A stretch of DNA of 64,000 nt. It comes from Cephalotus follicularis (Eukaryota; Streptophyta; Magnoliopsida; Oxalidales; Cephalotaceae). Under the pieces are notes generated by a model. The model did not search any database and was not told the origin of the DNA. It saw nothing but the letters and a program-made list of their open reading frames with translations. Both the position numbers and the translations under genes were made by a program. The DNA lies in contig BDDD01003378.1 in assembly GCA_001972305.1 (NCBI GenBank), positions 83,661 to 147,660 of the forward strand. The letters are read 5' to 3'. Positions 48,481 through 59,040 of the stretch are shown one piece after another; positions within the stretch are counted from its first letter, which is position 1, and the number at the start of each line of letters is the position of its first letter.

Positions 48481-49074
48481 GTTATTCAGTTAATCATTCA
48501 CTCAGTATGGTACCATCTTCCTATAGTCCATCCGCAATGCGGTGTCCCCCAAAGGTTCACCCCTAAGGGGATGTTCTAATAGGGCCACTCAATGGACTAT
48601 AACAATTTTGGTTAATAACAATACAAGGTGGTCTAACCCCTAACCTTCATAACGGTAATGAATATTAGGAATGGGTTATCTTATCGGTTTCAACAGTGAC
48701 AATCCGTTAACCGATACCATAAGTCATTTAAAAGACAGGGACCTAGTCATAAAGGATCACATAGGACCCATCTGTCATCCACTACAACAATCATTCAATA
48801 ATACTAGTTACCGTAGGCCCTAGCTCACAATTGTGTTCCCAAAGGTCCACCTATAACAATACAGTTCACTTTCGGTCCTTATCGGAGTTTACAAAACCAT
48901 TTGCACAAACCTTATTGAAAATTCGTTGATGATCAATTGTAACACAATTGTGTTTAAAAGTAGGTTTCCATAGGTTACACGGCCTTAGGGAGGCTTCCTA
49001 TGGATCACATTTGAGTGTAGAAAGAACTGGGATTTAAAAAGGGTTTGAAAACACTTCATCTTGTTTGGAAACTG

Positions 49075-49265
49075 GGCAAAGCGCAGACGCTATCTTTCAA
49101 ACCGTCGACGGTGTGGCTAGCAAAGCACTAACGCTTTGACAAAATCATCACCGCTTTGCGCATTTCAGCCTAAAGCGCTGATAGTTCGCCAAAGCGTCAG
49201 CAGTTGAGATCCAATCAAAGCGTCGCTATTTAGTTCCAAGGCGCCGATACTTTGACAGGTTCCAG
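49075..49265. repeat. Palindromic motif cluster in F LTR
   Basis: Contains aaaccgtcgacggtgtgg, aaagcactaacgctttgac, aaagcgctgatag, aaagcgtcagcag, aaagcgtcgctattt and aaggcgccgatactttg. Confidence 0.82.
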
Positions 49266-49808
49266 CGACTGTCCGATCGTTGTTTTCACAATCTAATTCC
49301 ACTCTGATCCATTTTAAACAATTCAAACCCTGATCCAAGGGAGCTATAAGCTCTAAGGGTCAATTTCCACTTAAGGGTCATCACTAAAACACCACAATCG
49401 ATGTCCAGAAACGATTAATCGAAAGAGAAGAGAAATTGAGCAAAAGTCCCAAATTCACTAATCTCTCTCTGATCTCACATTCAATCTGTTTCAAACCCTA
49501 TCAATTGCCCTAACTCATTCATCTAGCCCTGATCTAACAGTCCATAACAATATATCACTCAATTTTAATCAGTATGCATGAATTCAAAGCATATATGTAG
49601 AACCTACCTCGATAACTGTTGAGCTGAAGATCGGGAAGGATTTGTGGTTGAAACTTTGATCGGATCCTTCCTTCGTGCTCTAAACTCTGCCACTAGTCCA
49701 ACAACTCCTTCCTTGCTCCAATCCGAGCTTCGTCTCTCTAACTCACCCTCTCACTGTCTCTCTAGAAGGAGAAGAAGAGGAATTATGAGAAAGAGGATTT
49801 CAGCTCAC

Positions 49809-49819
49809 CTATATATAGG
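49809..49819 (-). promoter_or_regulatory. Putative TATA box of element F
   Basis: The minus strand reads CCTATATATAG, followed in the sense direction by a GA-rich stretch (49735-49790, plus strand CT-rich). Sequence match only. Confidence 0.45.
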
Positions 49820-50003
49820 CTTCCTTTAGGTCAAAATCTCAAGGATATGCCTTAGGTTCTATTGAACCCCTACAATCCATAAACATCCATAGAATGGAAA
49901 ATATCATAATATGATATACCACCAAAGCCATCCATTAATACAATATTGTACATATATACAATCAATTACAATCCGATATAACGCTTAAAATCTGGGGTTT
50001 ACA

Positions 50004-50509
50004 TATTCACTATATTTCTGTATCTTCATACTTAAACTCCTGTTGTTGGTATCTTTGATTAATACCTATCTATTGTTAGAAATTGTTGTTATGTGAGCTA
50101 TGTGCTTTTGAGTAGGTCATTCCCTTCTCTTACCTTACTAGTTCTTGAAATTTCCTGTTGGATATTTGTGCCCTTTTTTCATATTCTTGATATGAGATGA
50201 CCTTGACAGCCTGATTTTGTTGGAACCTCATACTTTGATTCAACTTCTTGTGATACTCACTTTTCCACTATTGAGATACTATTGATGTGGATTTGATGAT
50301 TATATCATGTTTTGGGTGACAATGCCACATTCCCTTATGTGCATTATTGTGAGATTGCGTTTTGTACTCTGATGCTGGGTACCTTTGTGTTATTTACTTT
50401 TTCACGTACGCCCAGCGTACGTGGTGGGTTGTTACATATGATGCATAGCCTATAGGGCGCTCTGTAGCTGGCCCATTGTACGGGGTGGGGTGTTACGTCG
50501 AAGCATAGC
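50004..50509. other. Unassigned DNA right of F, with hairpin and split duplication
   Basis: AT-rich noncoding sequence. At 50403-50423 there is a perfect 9-bp inverted repeat, CACGTACGC-CCA-GCGTACGTG. From about 50420, the phrase acgtggtgggttgttaca...gcatagcctat is repeated about 64 bp later, and the second copy is cut in two by solo LTR K (it resumes at 51596 with ctataagcatactctg). It may be part of an old LTR. No gene is seen. Confidence 0.5.
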
Positions 50510-51595
50510 TGTAACGCCCGGTATTTTCCTGGATGTAATATTTCGATTTATGATGTAAACATTAATCTGGATTTAATGAGAATGTTGAGTTTTAACCTCA
50601 AAAGATGCTTGCAAACCCTAGTTATGGACTTAGAAATGGAGTGTGTATGTTAAAGCTTGAAACGACGCTGTTTTGGCCAAAAGACATCGACGTCTTTTGG
50701 AAAGACGTCGACTCCTTTGTGACCTAGGGCACACGTGAATGCATGGGCATGCACGTCGACTCGAGAAGGAGGAATCGACACCTTCTTACGATTGGGCAAA
50801 GACATCGACGTCCAAGTAAAGACGTCGACGCCTTTGTACGAATGGCCAGCACGTTCTTCGTCGACAGAACATCATGCTAGAAAGAATTGTTTAGGGGCTC
50901 ACCTAACGCCTTTCTGAGTGCTCTGTGGCGTGTTGTGCATGTGGGAGTGTTTGTACTGTTTGCTGGTCCTTTGCGGACATTACTGATTGTTGACGTAGCC
51001 CTGGCCGGGTTACTACTGCACTGTTACTGTACACATATATTTTTATATGTAACACTGATATTTTACTGTACTGATATATGTATTCTCATATATGTATAAA
51101 TTGGGTCTCCACTGCACTGCATCATTTATGCATTCATATCATGACATGCATTATGTTAATCCTGACTTACTGTTATGACTTGGCCAAGTGAGGACAAAGG
51201 CTAACCCCCTACTTTACAGATTGATGCAGTGGACTTTTGGATCAGCATGGATGAAGACCCTGTTATTATTCCTATTTTGTTTATCTTGTTCTGTAATAAA
51301 CCCGTGAGGATTATTGATCCGGATATGCCATCTTTATGGTTCTGTTTCTGAAGGAATTTTTATATTGTACTGTATTGTTCACGCTCCGTTTTATGGGCGA
51401 TTGACTTTTATGACCTGTATTAGGGTAGCGTACGGTATGGGACGTACGTTACGTTTTGACAGCTCATGTTCTTTTATGCTTCCGCAACTGTTATGCTTGT
51501 AAAAGTTTTAAATTTTACGGTTTTCACATGAGCTGTATTTATGTTAATTGCCTTTACCGCTTTAATGCTGCGTTTATTGTAAACGGGGTGTGACA
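50510..51595 (+). mobile_element. Solo LTR K (1.1 kb)
   Basis: Perfect duplication ATAGC (50505-50509 and 51596-51600). The ends are tgtaacgcccgg and ggggtgtgaca, TG...CA. The segment near 51180-51230 (ccaagtgaggacaaaggctaac, gattgatgcagtgg) matches the minus strand of LTR I near 23255-23310, giving K the plus orientation and a family link. A TATA-like tatatttttatatg lies near 51030. No coding capacity. Confidence 0.92.
50660..50880. repeat. Palindromic motif cluster in LTR K
   Basis: Contains aaaagacatcgacgtctttt, aaagacgtcgactcctttg, tgcacgtcgactcgag, aaagacatcgacgtccaag, aaagacgtcgacgcctttg and cgtcgacagaac, about 150 bp from the LTR start. Confidence 0.9.
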
Positions 51596-51600
51596 ATAGC

Positions 51601-52230
51601 CTATAAGCATACTCTGCACCGATGCATGATATATACATTATAGCTTCAGGCTCATTGTGATACTTGATGATATTTCATGTGTACCAGCATCTCTAGATAT
51701 TTTATTCAGAAATGGGCACATTTGTGGATTTTGTTATAATTGTGGAGACCGTAACTTGAGTATTGAGATTGTTCTTTAGATTCACATTCTATACTTCCTT
51801 GTGCTTAAATCCTATTTATATTTTTTTCTCTTTTCATTCAGCATTTGCAGGTATTTTATTCAATGTGAACGCATTTTTGGATCATGTTTATATTTGTGGA
51901 GCCCATTTGTTGAGTATGGAGATTTCTTTTAGTGAATTCATATTTTTGGATCTTATTCTCATTTGTGAATCTTGTTTATAACTGTGGAGCTAATTTGTTG
52001 AGTATTGAGTTTCATTTTTGTGGTTTTACTTTCTATATTATTCGTGCTTATATCCTTGTAGATATTATTTCTCCTTTATTTTAGTATATTCCTATCCTTC
52101 CGATTGATGTTTCAGGTGACATTTATAAGTAGAGAAATGAAGACGAGATAAATATTAGTCTGGTCAGACCTCCCCTTAATGATAGTCTGTTAAGACAGTG
52201 TCCCATAGGTTCAATCACAATATGTGCTCC
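51601..52230. other. Unassigned AT-rich DNA with diverged repeats
   Basis: Phrases of the form gtggag...ttgttgagtattgag recur near 51742, 51896 and 51985, and tcctatttatattt...cctttatttt-like segments alternate with them. No domain is found in the short open frames (51763-51981). It was continuous with 50004-50509 before K inserted. Confidence 0.45.
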
Positions 52231-53614
52231 TGTAACACCCCGCGCCCGGAGGACGAACACGTGGCATTACTCTCAATCCAATGTACAATACAATGGTCGG
52301 GACTAGCAATATAAAAATACGGAAAAACTTAAAACTTTACAATACATGTCATTGTGCGAAAGATTCAACACAATTCTCTTGTAAACATTGCAATAATCCA
52401 TCCATGCAATACAGTACAAATTCTGTTACAATACTATGCCAGTCATTTCATTACAACACATTTCAATACAATACTCATCAACAATTTCATCGGTACAATC
52501 TACAATACAAGCTCTGTCATATCAAAACAGTCATGCAGTCGCACTGAATCTTCAATCCTTCTGTCCGCTGCTACTGGCTGCCCTACCTATGCCGCAGACA
52601 ACATGTACAACATAGCCACACCACGAAGGATGAGGTTAGCCACAAGGCTAAGCAGAAACCCCATGCAGTATGTATGCATGTACAATGTGCAATATCAGTG
52701 ACAATCTATGCAATATCAATGTGTAGTGTACAATATCAATGCATGATATGATAACACATGTATACAATTGGCGATTTGACTATCCATATGACACTGGCCC
52801 ATAACAGAGCATATGAATAGCATCTATAACAATCAATCAATAGCAGACACTCAGTGGTGGCGTATAAAACACCCAATCAATCAATCATATCCTGTAGAGC
52901 ATGCGACCTCGGGGTCAGTACAATGTCAGTCAATGGTAATGATCAATCCTACAAAAGGTAGTCCTTCGAAGAAGGTGGGAGATCTATCTACTGTTCTCAG
53001 ACTGATCAGGTCTGCAACTCGTAGATCTTCCAGCCTATGGCTGGGTCAATACAGTCTCGATGAGCTACAACCGAGGGAGTCACTAAACCGTCAGGGAGCT
53101 ACGGCCCTCAAGGGAGCATCAATCATCAATCAATCAATATGCTCAACATCAAGACAATACAATAAATGAAACGATCGACGAAACAAGTGGACAGAGTCAA
53201 CAACCTAACATGCCGATACGAATCATAAGGTCACTCTATAGGATTCGTACAATACAATCAATCTATCAGTACAATGTCATTAAGTGGTGATGTCTAATGG
53301 AGAAATGGGAAAATGCGTCAACCGTTCTGAACTTAGACTCATAACACTTATGGCTTAATCAATCAATCAATAGCCAATAGACGGTGACAATCAAATAATG
53401 AGATAGGAAAGAACATCTATCCAGTCAAAGAAAGTCACTGGGTCATCGCCTATGGCTAAAGCTGTCACTCTATCAATTTATCAATTCAATCTTTAAAAAC
53501 CATGAAAAATTGTGTTTTAAAAGCTTGAATACCTCAAGTGAGGCTTCGGTCAAGCGAAAATGTAAAAAGGAATTTAAAACTAGCTTTAAAACAGTTAAAA
53601 GTTCCATTCAGCCC

Positions 53615-53950
53615 GATAGGCGTCGATGTCCTTGGCAAAAGACATCGATGCGTATCAGGGCATTCCTTTAAAATTGTAGAAGACATCGACGTCTTTGAAA
53701 GACATCAACGTCTTTCTCTGTATCTTTAGAGTTCTGGTCGAAGATGTCGATGTCCTTGGACAAAGACGTCGACACGTTTCAATAAAAATAGCCTGGAAAT
53801 GCACATCGATGTTCAACGTCGATGTCTTCTCTGGGGAGAAGAGATCCCAAGGCAAAGACGTCGATGTCTTTGCTACGAAATCAACGATGCTGCATTCTAA
53901 AGCAAAAGACATCAATGTCCATGGGCTGGGGATCGATGTCTTTGCTGGGC
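53615..53950. repeat. Palindromic motif cluster in LTR L
   Basis: Contains ggcgtcgatgtccttgg, aaagacatcgatgcg, agacatcgacgtctttgaaagacatcaacg, aaagacgtcgacacg, aaagacgtcgatgtctttgc and ggatcgatgtctttgc. Copy order follows that of C (6025-6350). Confidence 0.88.
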
Positions 53951-54369
53951 AAGGTCAATATTTGTGCAGAAAACCAGCAAATCTCAAGTCAAAATCCATT
54001 TAAAACCTATTCTTTGAAAACCAATGGTTAAAATCAATCTCTTAAGGTTAGTAAAACTAGTTACAACCTTCAAATTTCAGTTTCAATCTTTCTAGATCAG
54101 TTAGATCAAGGAAACAAATAAAAACCCTAGTTTCACAATTCAATACAATACAATCATTCAATCAATCATGAAATTCAATTAATCAATCAATTAAGCAATA
54201 GGCAATACAAGTAGAGAAGTCCTACTTATAATCGAAGCTTCAAAAGTTGAGCTAACGATCGATCGATGGTCGGGAACACTCAAGAACCTGATGCTATGTT
54301 GTTCTATCCACAAGAAGGAGACTTGCAATCGTAGTCCTTGTTGATGGAGAAGGATGGAGGCTAACCAGG

Positions 54370-54372
<3 letters not shown>

Positions 54373-54410
<38 letters not shown>
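54373..54410. repeat. (GA)n microsatellite in LTR L
   Basis: About 19 GA units at the place matching 6789-6828 in the C LTR, 60-100 bp downstream (sense) of the TATA-like box at 54473-54481. Confidence 0.9.
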
Positions 54411-54416
<6 letters not shown>

Positions 54417-54680
54417 AGGATAGAGAGAAGGAGAAGAATGGGAAAAATGAGAGAATTAGAGTAAAGGATTGACTTATATAGTCAATTCTGCCGATTCTCT
54501 GAAACTCATCTCAAAATCCCGACTATACATGCATATAATAAATACAATAACAATAGGTATAGGAATACCTCAATTCAATACAATATAATATAGTTAAATA
54601 TGATACAATATGGTACAGTATATGCATGAATAGTGCTCAGTACTACACAAAGGGAATTCGTGTCGTTACAGCTCCTTCCC

Positions 54681-54790
54681 GGTCATCTTGGTCGGTGACC
54701 ATTTCGGTCATCTTGGTCGGTGACCATTATCAATCTTGGTCATCTCAGTCAGTGACCATTTCGGTCATCCCGGTCGGTGACCACAGTACC
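54681..54790. repeat. 25-bp minisatellite ggtcatcttggtcggtgacc
   Basis: Four units: starts at 54681 and 54706, then two more diverged ones. Resembles the array at 1-130. Confidence 0.8.
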
Positions 54791-54942
54791 GTGTCCTCTG
54801 AACATTCCATTCCAAGTCTTTAAACCATAAAACTCTTTGAAGGATTTGGTATTGAAACTACGTGTCTGAAAGAAGGATTCACATAGCGTTAAAGGTTCCC
54901 AGGTCCTAGTGTCAGACTACGAGCTTCCAGCTCTGACCTTCA

Positions 54943-55110
54943 GTACGAGGTCTGCCTCTAGTACAAGGTGTACCTCTAGTACAAGGTCTGCCTCTAGTAC
55001 GAGGTCTGTCTTGCTCCCTTTGCGACAGGTCTGCTCTGTAGCCTTTGGCGTAAGTCTGCTTTGCACCCTTTGGGACAGGTCTGCTCTGTAGCCTTTGGCG
55101 TAGGTCTACT
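54943..55110. repeat. Adjacent 18-bp and 50-bp tandem repeats
   Basis: An 18-bp unit gtacaaggtctgcctcta occurs four times (starts 54943, 54961, 54979, 54997). It is followed by two copies of a 50-bp unit (gacaggtctgctctgtag at 55024 and 55074). Open frames 54909-55091 (plus) and 54912-55154 (minus) only translate these repeats. Confidence 0.88.
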
Positions 55111-55153
55111 CTGTAGTCAACAATAGCTCTAGGCGTCCTGAAATTGAGAGACA

Positions 55154-56331
55154 CAGGTTATCTGGCTAATGTATGATAGACGTGGTACTGTTTTCCACGG
55201 ATCCAGGGGTGATTGGAGATCACACCGGGGCCATCAAGATAGTCGAATGGCTATTAGGGTGGTCGTACCAGAACCATGGGATGTTCTGGGAAATATATCA
55301 TTGTACCGAAATCCAACCTGGCTTTTGGGTCCCGCCTGATTTTTGGAATCAGGTGATATGTGAAGGGACACATATCATTTAGTGAGAGGATGGCATCTAG
55401 AGAGATATTACTTGGCCTAGGAATATTTATTTTGCTTGACTTTATCATTTCTAATGATGTAAGTTCGAGTTGCACCATAAATAGTATGTTCCTGGCTAAG
55501 GGGTAATTTTGTCATCTATGAATTATTGCGTAATTCATGGAGAGAGAGACCATTTGGGCCTAACCATAGCCTAGGGTGGCATGTTTATGGGCCGGCTCAA
55601 ATTGGTAGCAAAATGATAGTTAATATGTGACTAGAAAGTTACATGTTAATTGGATGATAACTAGTTAGTTTGTTGACTAGTTATTTATGTCAACTTCTAA
55701 TTAGCACATGGGTTAATTAACTTGGCCTTAAATAATCCATATGGCCGGCCATGTGGAGGAAGAAAGAAGATAAATGTGTGTGCATGTTCCTAGCTTCCTA
55801 TTGGTTAAAAGGAAAGTGATAATGAGATATTTATATGTTACTTGGGGACCAAGGCATTACATGTGATAATAAGATAAGACTTTTTGTATGTAATTCTTAC
55901 TTCTCCTTTATTCTATTTACTTTGTGGTGTGTGGGTTGGACGCAATGGCTTTGCCAAGCCATTGTCCTGGTATTCCAGGTTTTATATATGTGTTTTAAAT
56001 GTAGGTTAAATGAGTTTCAAAACCATTAGGGTATGGTTTTAAGTTTTGGATACTATGGTGAATCAATTAAGGTTTATATGCACTTTGATTGATTTTGGAA
56101 TGTGACAATTCCTTAGGGTTAGAGTACCCTATCCAAATCCGAATCTTGCATGCTTAAAAACCTGCAAAGGCTTCATTTAAATGTCCAATTAGAGATCCAA
56201 GGATAAAATTGGGGCATTTACGGGCATTGTTCAAGGGTGGTTCCTTCACCAAAACATAAATTTTAAAATTGAGCACCCGTAACCTGAATGTCCTGAATGT
56301 TTTTCTTCCGCTGCTTTCCCAATTTCCAACA
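55154..56331 (+). mobile_element. 5' LTR of element E, truncated
   Basis: Aligned with the 3' LTR at an offset of 7917 bp from 55154 to about 55875. Beyond that the two LTRs differ: the 3' copy at 63793 has sequence resembling J near 41270-41410, so the 5' copy probably lost a segment. Ends cccaatttccaaca, 2 nt before the PBS. A partly open frame, 55173-55382, is present in both LTRs but has no domain. Confidence 0.85.
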
Positions 56332-56333
56332 AG

Positions 56334-56345
56334 TGGTATCAGAGC
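56334..56345 (+). other. Primer binding site of element E
   Basis: tggtatcagagc, a perfect 12-nt match to the initiator-Met tRNA PBS, 2 nt after the LTR. Confidence 0.95.
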
Positions 56346-58075
56346 TACTAATTGGTATTAATTGGACCTTAATTTGATGTTTGGTGGATTTCTTGGTATG
56401 TCATTAACCTAGGCCGAAATTTTCAACTCCTAACCCTAAAGTGAAATTGACAAAATGAGATCATTACGAATTTTTAATTCATGCTGATTTTTTGTCAATG
56501 GATAGAACTTTGGTAAATGCCTATTTACATGGATTGTTTGATGATCTGAAGGTTAATACGTTGGAGGTTGATGATGCAAGGGGCATTCCAACATCCGTAC
56601 GTGTTATTTAGGATCTCAAACGGACCTCCGAAAGTTCATTCTAATAGTGCAATTTTTATTCAAGAGGAATAATAAATATTAGTGTATTCTAATATAAAAT
56701 TGCATAGTTTTTCACTTGATTAAACCCTTTTGTGGGATTAATTTTTGAATGTAGTGTTGAACTACATATAGGGTGGCTAGATATTAATTTATTTAGTGGG
56801 AGTGAAATTCCCTTTTGGCTGGTAGATTAATCGACAATCCATTGGACATTAAATTCTTACGTGTTTATTCATTAAATATATGGTGTTATATTTTTTGAAT
56901 TTCTTATGCATGATGGTAGGCTTGGGACTAGACCTAGATGTTTAGTTTTCTTTTATGTATGTTATTTAAATTCTTTATTACGATGGAATTCATTTGGTTT
57001 GTAATAAGGCTGCCTGCATGTGCCAATATTTTTTCTTATCCATTAAATTCTTAGAGTAGAATTTTCTCTTCTCCCTTTAAATGTATTCTTATTTTTATGC
57101 ACATTTAATGTGATTTTTGAAATGGGAGTACAATGAAGATTGAAGAGGGGATCAAGAAGAATGCAAAACCATCTGAAGGTCGTGTATGCATGGTACAATA
57201 TTGTAATAAAGTAGATGTTTAAATGATATCACATAGGAGACCCGGTGGTCAAGTTTAGCTCACGTGATCACCATAATAGATAAGTCCCAAGTCAGGCCAT
57301 TTTCTAGACTGCATGAGATGGATGAAATTTTAATTTTTTCCAAACACGTCAAAGCATGCTAAGCCGTCCAAATGGGATTGGAAGATAATTAAATTTATCT
57401 AATAACGGTTTTGGTAAAACCTAAAATGTGAGACCTAAATTCCTCCAACTTATGAAATAATAAGTCCATAAGCGGTGGAGCACAGTCGGTGTCCTATCGT
57501 TGGCCTTCCACAATCATCGTTGAATGGTGTGGATATATTGGGGATAGCACAGCACATGGTTGAGGTCCTCCGTATAACCATTTCTATTAAATTTCAGTGT
57601 GAGGTGCACTGGAAGGAAGTGGCCATGTTTTGGTACTCTGACAAGCACACTTGTGGGTATCAAAATAGGTACATTTCTTTGAGGTTTGTGGGTCTGACTT
57701 ATATCGAGATCTTATGGTTATTGTCATGCACACGGCTGAGACCATAAGGGTCGGGAGGCCGAATCTTGTATCGGATCTTACATGAAGGGCAAGAGGTCAT
57801 AAATGTAAATTGATACTCGTGTCTACCTATTAAGATTATTGTGGTTTGTCATGCACACGGCTGAGGCCACAATGAGTGAGATAGATTCCGATCCCCACTA
57901 GGAAGCAAGAGGTTTCCCGGATTCCACATGGAGGTGTGGGATACGATTAGAATAGTGGGAGGAGCCATATTTCTAAAGACCAAGAATTATGGTAATAACT
58001 AATAATGGAACGATTTGCTAATTTCTTTATCATGTTTCCTCTATGTAGGTTGCTAGATATATATATTCTGCAATA
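56346..58075 (+). other. Untranslated leader of element E
   Basis: Noncoding. It aligns in parts with A's leader (tgatgtttggtgg after the PBS; cataggagacccggtggtc). The three-fold module is present (cacatggttgagg near 57551, tgtcatgcacacggctgag at 57723 and 57848). Unlike A and B it has no GTCGAC-type motif cluster after the PBS. Confidence 0.6.
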
Positions 58076-59040
58076 ATGTCTGTAAGCACCGCGATAGCAC
58101 GAATACTTGAAACAAATAAGCTAGAGGGTCCAAACTTTTTGGATTGGCAGCGCAATCTACGCCTAGTTCTCACGAGCATGAAGCTAGCGCATGTGATGAC
58201 TGAAACTACCCCGGTTTTGGGAGATAACCCATCCGAAGAGCTTAAGGCCAAAGTGGCCAAATGGTTAGATGAGGATTAGCAATCTCGATGCTTAGCGATT
58301 GCGGGTATGGTCCCGGAATTGCAACGACAACATGAAAAGCTTGAGACTCTTGGCGCCATACTTCTGAGACTACAGGAGTTATATGGTGCTAGATCTAGAA
58401 CCCAACGGTTCAACTTATCACGTCAGCTCTTCTGGTTGAAAATACCTGAGGGGGCATCAGTCCATGATCATGGACTGAAGATGATTGATCTCATTGAGCA
58501 GCTGGCTCAATTGGATCTAATCATGGATGAGGGTTATTATATTGACCTTATGCTTGTGTCCCTCCCTCGGACATTCTCCCAATTCATCACAAATTTCCAC
58601 ATGAATAAGGTGGAATGTACTCTATCTGAACTTGTGGAAATGCTTCGTACGGCCAAAGCCGACATGGACCATGGGAAGTCCAAGTCACATGTGATGATGC
58701 TTCCATCTTCTTCTACCTAGATAGCCCCTAAAAAAGGCGAATCTGCTAGACCCAAGTCCAAGGGTAAAGGCAAGAGGTCGATGAAGAAGAAAGGGAACAA
58801 ACCACTGAGAGCAGTGGACGGGGATGAAATCCAAAATAGGATCCGACAGCTTTCTAATGAGAAGGCCTGCTATTATTGTGGAAAACAAGGCCACTGGAGA
58901 TCAAAATGTCCCGGACTCCGGAAGACCAATGCTGGGGGTGCCTCTTCTTCAGGTACCTTTATGATTGAATCATTTCTAGCTTGTAATGTTAGTTCAACTT
59001 GGGTAGTTGACTCTGGTTGAGGGACTAACATTTGCAACTC
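58076..59040 (+). pseudogene. gag-pol: Element E gag, zinc knuckle and protease start
   Basis: ATG at 58076 (MSVSTAIARILETNKLEGPNF), chosen because B starts identically. One stop at about 58278 breaks the capsid core. The frame continues in the same phase (MVPELQRQHEKLETLGAILL ... SLPRTFSQFITNFHMNKVE) to a stop at about 58718. A basic linker and zinc knuckle CYYCGKQGHWRSKC follow. The protease begins WVVDSG, then a TGA at about 59018 replaces the usual Cys. Role: particle formation and polyprotein cleavage. Gag is otherwise well preserved, with stops but little length change. Confidence 0.9.

Larger units (their letters stand above)
47537..50003 (-). mobile_element. 5' LTR of element F (2.5 kb)
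   Basis: Plus-strand ends are tgtcactccctgaacc and tctggggtttaca. It adjoins the PBS on the left, so F is a minus-strand element. Parts (agcagtggcataca near 48030; the block at 48640-49020 with taaaggatcacatagga) resemble solo LTR D, indicating related families. A TATA-like box at 49809-49819 (minus strand CCTATATATAG) lies about 190 bp from the 5' end. Confidence 0.85.
52231..54670 (-). mobile_element. Solo LTR L (2.4 kb), same family as C
   Basis: Perfect duplication GCTCC (52226-52230 and 54671-54675); ends tgtaacaccccgcgcccgg and attcgtgtcgttaca. It aligns along its length with the C LTR (4784-7078), including the (GA)n tract (54373-54410), TATA-like box (54473-54481) and motif cluster. 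No PBS or coding region adjoins it. Open frames such as 52813-53169 are also present in C but broken differently, so they are not genes. Confidence 0.93.

Noticed and set aside
48319-48579. Possible small Ser/Pro-rich protein
   Set aside because: It is the translation of a 39-bp minisatellite inside the F LTR.
54909-55154. Ser/Thr/Arg-repeat open frames on both strands
   Set aside because: They are translations of the 18-bp and 50-bp tandem repeats.
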